A program made the translations under genes and the position numbers. From positions 1-24,738 of the forward strand of contig FR893367.1 of assembly GCA_000433315.1 (NCBI GenBank): a DNA stretch of 24,738 bases. The letters are read 5' to 3'. The notes beneath the pieces are model-generated. The model made no database searches. It had not been told where the DNA came from and saw only the letters and a list, made by a program, of their open reading frames with translations. This DNA comes from Firmicutes bacterium CAG:345. Lineage in GTDB: Bacteria > Bacillota_I > Bacilli_A > RFN20 > CAG-288. Positions 21,771 to 24,738 of this stretch are shown here, one piece after another (within the stretch, counting starts at the first letter, position 1; each line of letters starts with the position of its first letter).

Positions 21771-21800
21771 AATATTAATGCCATGCCTGGCACAATATTA
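21770..21800. repeat. Strong inverted repeat at the edge of the structured RNA region
   Basis: TAATATT-AA-TGCCA / TGGCA-C-AATATTA (21770-21783 with 21788-21800, 4-base loop) forms a 12-bp interrupted stem. No T run follows on the plus strand, so it is not a standard terminator; it may be the 5' hairpin of the RNA. Confidence 0.6.
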
Positions 21801-21827
21801 AAAAAATTCATATACATAGTATATGAA
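21800..21827 (-). terminator. Intrinsic terminator downstream of tRNA-Pro
   Basis: Perfect 9-bp stem TTCATATAC/GTATATGAA with a 3-base loop (21807-21827), followed on the minus strand by seven T (21806-21800). Between it and the tRNA (21828-21928) there is only AT-rich sequence plus a lone DnaA-box-like TTATCCACA at 21841. Confidence 0.7.
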
Positions 21828-21928
21828 TCTTAATTTTTATTTATCCACAGCAATTTTTTTAAAATCTAACTGAAAAACTTCCAAATTCTTATGCTTTTTT
21901 TGTTTTGTAGCTTTCGTACTATAAAAAA

Positions 21929-22005
<77 letters not shown>

Positions 22006-22016
22006 AACAATTAAAA

Positions 22017-22045
22017 ATTATATGTAATTTCATAGCTTTTTTCAA
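22017..22045 (-). promoter_or_regulatory. SigA promoter of tRNA-Pro
   Basis: On the minus strand TTGAAA (22045-22040), 17-bp spacer, TATAAT (22022-22017), 11 bases before the mature tRNA 5' end. Confidence 0.85.
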
Positions 22046-22080
22046 GGTTAAAAAAAATTTATAGATTTAATATTAAAACC

Positions 22081-22109
22081 TTGATATCAGAAATGTATAT
22101 TATTACAAT
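22081..22109 (+). promoter_or_regulatory. SigA promoter of tdk
   Basis: TTGATA (22081-22086), 17-bp spacer, TACAAT (22104-22109). A GAGG site lies at 22117-22120, rather far (12 bases) from the ATG. Confidence 0.75.
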
Positions 22110-22132
22110 TAATAGCGAGGTAAAAAACAAAA

Positions 22133-22714
22133 ATGTATCAACAATATCAACCAGGCTGGTTAGAAGTTATTACCGGTCCAATGTTTGCTGGAAAAAGTGA
22201 AGAACTAATCCGCAGAATAAGAACATTATCATACGCTAAAAAATCTATTGTCTGCTTTAAACCTGCAATTGATGATCGCTATGCAAAAGAAGAAATAGCT
22301 TCGCATGCAGGAAATATGTGGGAAGCTAAGGCTGTAAAAGATGTTTCAGAAATAAAAGAATTTTTAAAAGACAAAAAATATGACATTGTCGGAATTGATG
22401 AAGTTCAATTTTTTTCTTCAGAAATAATTCAATTAATAGACGAATTGATCAATCAAGACACAAGAGTAATTGTTGCCGGATTAGATTTGGATTTCCGAGG
22501 AGAACCCTTTGGTGTTATGCCTACATTATTAGCCAAAGCCGAATTTGTAACAAAACTTACTGCCGCATGTAAAATTTGTGGAGAAGCAGCAACTAGAACT
22601 CAAAGAATAATCGATGGAAAACCTGCTTTATATGATAGTCCAATTATTTTGGTAGGCGCTAAAGATAGCTATGAAGCAAGATGCCATAAACATCATATTG
22701 TTCCAAAGAAATAG
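22133..22714 (+). CDS. tdk: Thymidine kinase (type II)
   Basis: Phosphorylates thymidine to dTMP in the salvage pathway. 193 residues, the standard type II length. P-loop GPMFAGKSEELIRR (about 15-28), Walker B-like GIDEVQFF with the catalytic Glu region, LDLDFRGEPFG, and the zinc-ribbon/lasso region beginning CKICGEAATRTQRI and ending C-H-K-H-H, with three Cys plus His positions for the structural zinc. The lasso GKPALYDSPIILVGAKDSYEARC is complete. Stands alone with its own promoter and a strong terminator shared with convergent gerM. Confidence 0.97.
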   Translation: MYQQYQPGWLEVITGPMFAGKSEELIRRIRTLSYAKKSIVCFKPAIDDRYAKEEIASHAGNMWEAKAVKDVSEIKEFLKDKKYDIVGIDEVQFFSSEIIQLIDELINQDTRVIVAGLDLDFRGEPFGVMPTLLAKAEFVTKLTAACKICGEAATRTQRIIDGKPALYDSPIILVGAKDSYEARCHKHHIVPKK

Positions 22715-22720
22715 TAAAAA

Positions 22721-22749
22721 AGCAACTTATATTATTAGTATAAGTTGCT
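22721..22749. terminator. Bidirectional terminator between tdk and gerM
   Basis: Perfect 11-bp stem AGCAACTTATA/TATAAGTTGCT with a 7-base loop; T-rich tails on both strands (CTTTTATTTT plus strand, TTTTTT minus strand). Confidence 0.92.
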
Positions 22750-22757
22750 CTTTTATT

Positions 22758-23825
22758 TTAAATTTCTTTTTGGTTATAAATTAAATTTGCCACTTCAAAA
22801 TTTTTTGTATCTTGAATTCCTTCAACTACAAGAGATTCGCCTTCAATTTCAAATGAAATTTCATAATCTTTTTCTAAATCATTGAATGTTAATGCTACCA
22901 TTTCATAGACATCTTTTTTAACAACACCTTCTTCTTTTAAAGCAGCTTGCTTTAAATTTAGATTTACTTTTTCATCATTTTTATCATCTTGAGTTTCAGA
23001 AATATAATTGTATTGGGTTGCTAAAACCATTCCATCTGGTGCGCTATTATTTATTGCTTTGGCAAATTGTGATTCAACTGTTCCTTCATTTTCAACATAT
23101 TGTGTTACTGGAATCAAATAACTAACATCATCATACTTTTTCGTATAATAAATATTGAACATATTCTTATTTGTTAATTCTTCAGCATTTTTTGTTGTTC
23201 GATTTATTCCAAAGTTTTTTTGTAGGAAATCAGGAACTAAGGTATTCTTTTGAGGCATTTTTTCCAATTTCTCACCATTAACATAAATTGATAACATATT
23301 TATAGATGGAAATTCACTAAATGTATAAACTAATGACTCTAACATATTAACTTCTTTTGTCGGCTCATAATTTAAAAACTCTTCGCTGACATCCAAAATT
23401 AATTCATCATTAAATACCTCTATTGCATTGACTTTTGTCTCTGCCGGAACTATACCTTTAATAGAATTTGTATTTGCTTTACTATCTGTTTTTAACAAAT
23501 TAAATAAATCTTTTAAATTTTCGCCAATTGTATTTCTTTTTTTTGTTTTTACTGTTAATGGAACTGTAGTTTTATCGTTTGCAACTAAGTAAATACGATG
23601 ATTTTCACCTGTATCTTGCTTGATAACATCTACGGGTTCATTTGGCTTCTGATTATAATAGATTCCTAATCCAACACCTGTGCCCAAGGCTGTTAGTAAA
23701 AGTGGAACTATCACTAATGCTGCTTTACCTGGCTTTTTTCTTTTTGCAAATGCTACTTCTAACTGTGGAAATTTCTTTTTAATCTTCTCAACAATTGATT
23801 TTTCTCTAACATCGATTTCTTTCAT
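22758..23825 (-). CDS. gerM: GerM-like sporulation protein with two GerMN domains
   Basis: In B. subtilis GerM joins the SpoIIIA-SpoIIQ channel complex linking mother cell and forespore, and mutants affect sporulation and germination. Here 355 residues: basic N-terminal segment, a membrane helix (about 35-57), then two GerMN-type domains, first about 75-195 (HRIYLVAND...DELILDVSEEFLNYE...MLESLVYTFSEFPSINMLSIYVNGEKL), second about 215-355. Unlike the Bacillus lipoprotein there is no lipobox; anchoring is by a helix after about 34 cytosolic residues. Start at 23825 has AGAGG eight bases upstream; the ATG at 23864 has no site. The murI-gerM order matches racE-gerM of Bacillus. GerM assignment rests on domain pattern plus position. 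Confidence 0.82.
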   Translation of the reverse strand: MKEIDVREKSIVEKIKKKFPQLEVAFAKRKKPGKAALVIVPLLLTALGTGVGLGIYYNQKPNEPVDVIKQDTGENHRIYLVANDKTTVPLTVKTKKRNTIGENLKDLFNLLKTDSKANTNSIKGIVPAETKVNAIEVFNDELILDVSEEFLNYEPTKEVNMLESLVYTFSEFPSINMLSIYVNGEKLEKMPQKNTLVPDFLQKNFGINRTTKNAEELTNKNMFNIYYTKKYDDVSYLIPVTQYVENEGTVESQFAKAINNSAPDGMVLATQYNYISETQDDKNDEKVNLNLKQAALKEEGVVKKDVYEMVALTFNDLEKDYEISFEIEGESLVVEGIQDTKNFEVANLIYNQKEI

Positions 23826-23866
23826 TTTACCATCCTCTAAAAGTACATATGAAAAGAAAAACAATT

Positions 23867-24481
23867 TTAGAACTTCAAATACTTCTTTATAATATTTTCT
23901 TTTCCACCATAATTAATTTTTAATTGATCACTTTGAGGAAAAAATAATAAATCTTCAAATACTTTAGATGTTAAATCAGTAACTTTAGCTTCTTTTTTTA
24001 TCATTGAAATTATATTTTCTACTAATTTATAATGTGTGCAACATAAAAGATATTCTTTTTTCACTGGCCATCTATTTATATCAAAAATTATATGTTTAAG
24101 ATTATCCTCTTCTATATCTTTTGCTAAATATTCATCAGCATATCCTTTTTTTAAAAAATCTATAGTATTTTTTGTTCCTACAGGAAAAGCATCTTTATTA
24201 TCTTTTAAATACTTTAAATTATAATCTAATATTTTTATATAACTTTTATTTCTCATTATAGTAGAAAGAGTATTGCACATAATTATTACTAAATCATAAT
24301 TTTTTTTATTTATTCGATCTTCTATATCTTTTGCTGTTTCTTCTAATTCTGAAAGTGAGCAATTTCCAAGAGGAAAATTCTTTGAAAAAATTAAATCTAT
24401 ATCATGCTTCAATCGGAAATTTACTATCATTTTTAAAAGAGAAACTAATCCTAATCCTGAATCAACTATCGCTATTTTCAT
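23867..24481 (-). CDS. murI: Short glutamate racemase-like protein (Asp/Glu racemase fold)
   Basis: Occupies the racE slot beside gerM and keeps the landmarks of MurI: VDSGLG at residues 6-11 (normal DSGxGG), first catalytic Cys in VIIMCNTLS (C69; normal ACNTAS), and second catalytic region LLCCTHYKL (C148; normal GCTHYPL). MurI supplies D-glutamate for peptidoglycan. It is only 204 residues instead of about 265, with about 79 residues between the two Cys instead of about 110, and several near-invariant residues are changed (second Gly of DSGxGG, Pro of THYP). Activity is therefore uncertain; a housekeeping murI may exist elsewhere. No Shine-Dalgarno; TATATT lies six bases before the ATG. Confidence 0.72.
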   Translation of the reverse strand: MKIAIVDSGLGLVSLLKMIVNFRLKHDIDLIFSKNFPLGNCSLSELEETAKDIEDRINKKNYDLVIIMCNTLSTIMRNKSYIKILDYNLKYLKDNKDAFPVGTKNTIDFLKKGYADEYLAKDIEEDNLKHIIFDINRWPVKKEYLLCCTHYKLVENIISMIKKEAKVTDLTSKVFEDLLFFPQSDQLKINYGGKENIIKKYLKF

Positions 24482-24487
24482 AATATT

Positions 24488-24493
24488 AATATA
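24488..24493 (-). promoter_or_regulatory. -10-like box giving a probable leaderless murI transcript
   Basis: TATATT on the minus strand (24493-24488) followed by exactly six bases and then the ATG at 24481, the same spacing as at nnrD. Confidence 0.35.
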
Positions 24494-24524
24494 TGTTTAT
24501 TAAAGAATTAATAAACTTTTTATC

Positions 24525-24552
24525 AAAATAAAATCTCATCTTACGATGAGAT
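24525..24552 (-). terminator. Intrinsic terminator of gerE
   Basis: Perfect 8-bp stem ATCTCATC/GATGAGAT with a 4-base loop, starting at the last base of the gerE TGA and followed on the minus strand by TTTTATTTTG. Confidence 0.85.
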
Positions 24553-24738
24553 CATAGAGTAATTTCTTTTAATTTGAATAATTCAATTACCGCCATTGCT
24601 CTTCCTTTAACACCTAACTTTTGCATCACATTAGAAATATGATTTCTGACGGTTTTTTCGGATATGAACAATTCTTCAGCAATTTCTTTTGTCGTATAAT
24701 TTCTTATCAATAATTCAAAGACTTCTCTTTCCCTAGCC
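24552..24738 (-). CDS. gerE: Sporulation transcription factor GerE (N-terminus cut by window edge)
   Basis: The last 61 codons of a LuxR/FixJ-type HTH protein almost identical in pattern to B. subtilis GerE (74 residues), the final mother-cell regulator that modulates SigK-dependent coat genes. Visible: REREVFELL, TTKEIAEELFISEKTVRNHISNVMQKLGVKGR, then AVIELFKLKEITL at the C-terminus, matching the four-helix LuxR C-terminal domain with recognition helix SEKTVRNHISN. No receiver domain is expected in GerE, and the missing part is only about a dozen residues. Its position next to murI and gerM repeats the Bacillus gerE-racE-gerM neighbourhood. Ends in TGA, with its own terminator. Confidence 0.93.
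   Translation of the reverse strand, partial: AREREVFELLIRNYTTKEIAEELFISEKTVRNHISNVMQKLGVKGRAMAVIELFKLKEITL

Noticed and set aside
21600..21800. T-box riboswitch for asnA
   Set aside because: No T-box core (AGGGTGG...CCGCG) is visible, and the XRE-asnA operon has its own promoter downstream of this region.
21841..21849. TTATCCACA, an exact DnaA-box match
   Set aside because: Single site without neighbouring boxes, dnaA/dnaN or an AT-rich unwinding element pattern; not an origin.

Overview
The window looks like chromosomal core sequence from an AT-rich (roughly 30% GC by eye), endospore-forming member of the Bacilli, possibly one of the uncultured or gut lineages near Erysipelotrichia/Turicibacter. 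Grounds: genes end in TGA as well as TAA/TAG (miaB and gerE end in TGA), so this is the standard bacterial code and not the Mycoplasma code. Shine-Dalgarno sites are strong and Firmicute-like. Several sporulation genes keep Bacillus-like neighbourhoods: miaB-ricA(ymcA)-cotE, spoVB/yrbG/yrzE next to ruvBA, and a murI(racE)-gerM-gerE cluster. No transposase, phage gene or CRISPR array was seen.

Layout. 1-829: partial nucleotidyltransferase-domain protein (- strand). 904-3931: nnrD (NAD(P)HX repair), a 62-residue protein with a possible sporulation promoter, and a large Ser-linker lipoprotein of unknown role. 3946-6379: cotE, ricA, miaB and a 34-codon ORF coupled to miaB. 6544-10642: spoVB, a DUF421 protein (yrbG) whose 3' end overlaps spoVB by 105 bp, yrzE-like, ruvB, ruvA and a 31-residue membrane ORF. 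10758-13956: ferrous-iron uptake operon feoA-feoA-feoB-Cys-rich protein, behind a consensus promoter with an overlapping palindrome. 14096-15649: rpsO with a structured leader, then an HMA protein and gpmA. 15690-19950: membrane-anchored thioredoxin-like protein, BaiN/HI0933-type flavoprotein, and NAD synthetase (nadE). 19985-22045: asnA with a membrane-anchored XRE regulator, a structured RNA-like region and tRNA-Pro(UGG). 22081-24738: tdk, gerM, a short murI-like gene and most of gerE.

Two NAD-related genes are present: nnrD repairs hydrated NAD(P)H and nadE makes NAD. The main candidate novelty is that this NadE carries an N-terminal segment resembling a Phd/YefM antitoxin DNA-binding domain, while a perfect 14-bp palindrome sits on its own -10 box. 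This suggests a NAD synthetase that represses its own gene. Other leads are an unassigned structured RNA upstream of the XRE-asnA operon, five genes whose -10 boxes lie so close to the start codon that their mRNAs should be leaderless, a possible sporulation-expressed small protein, and a shortened glutamate-racemase homologue in the conserved racE position. All family calls come from reading motifs by eye; no database search was run.
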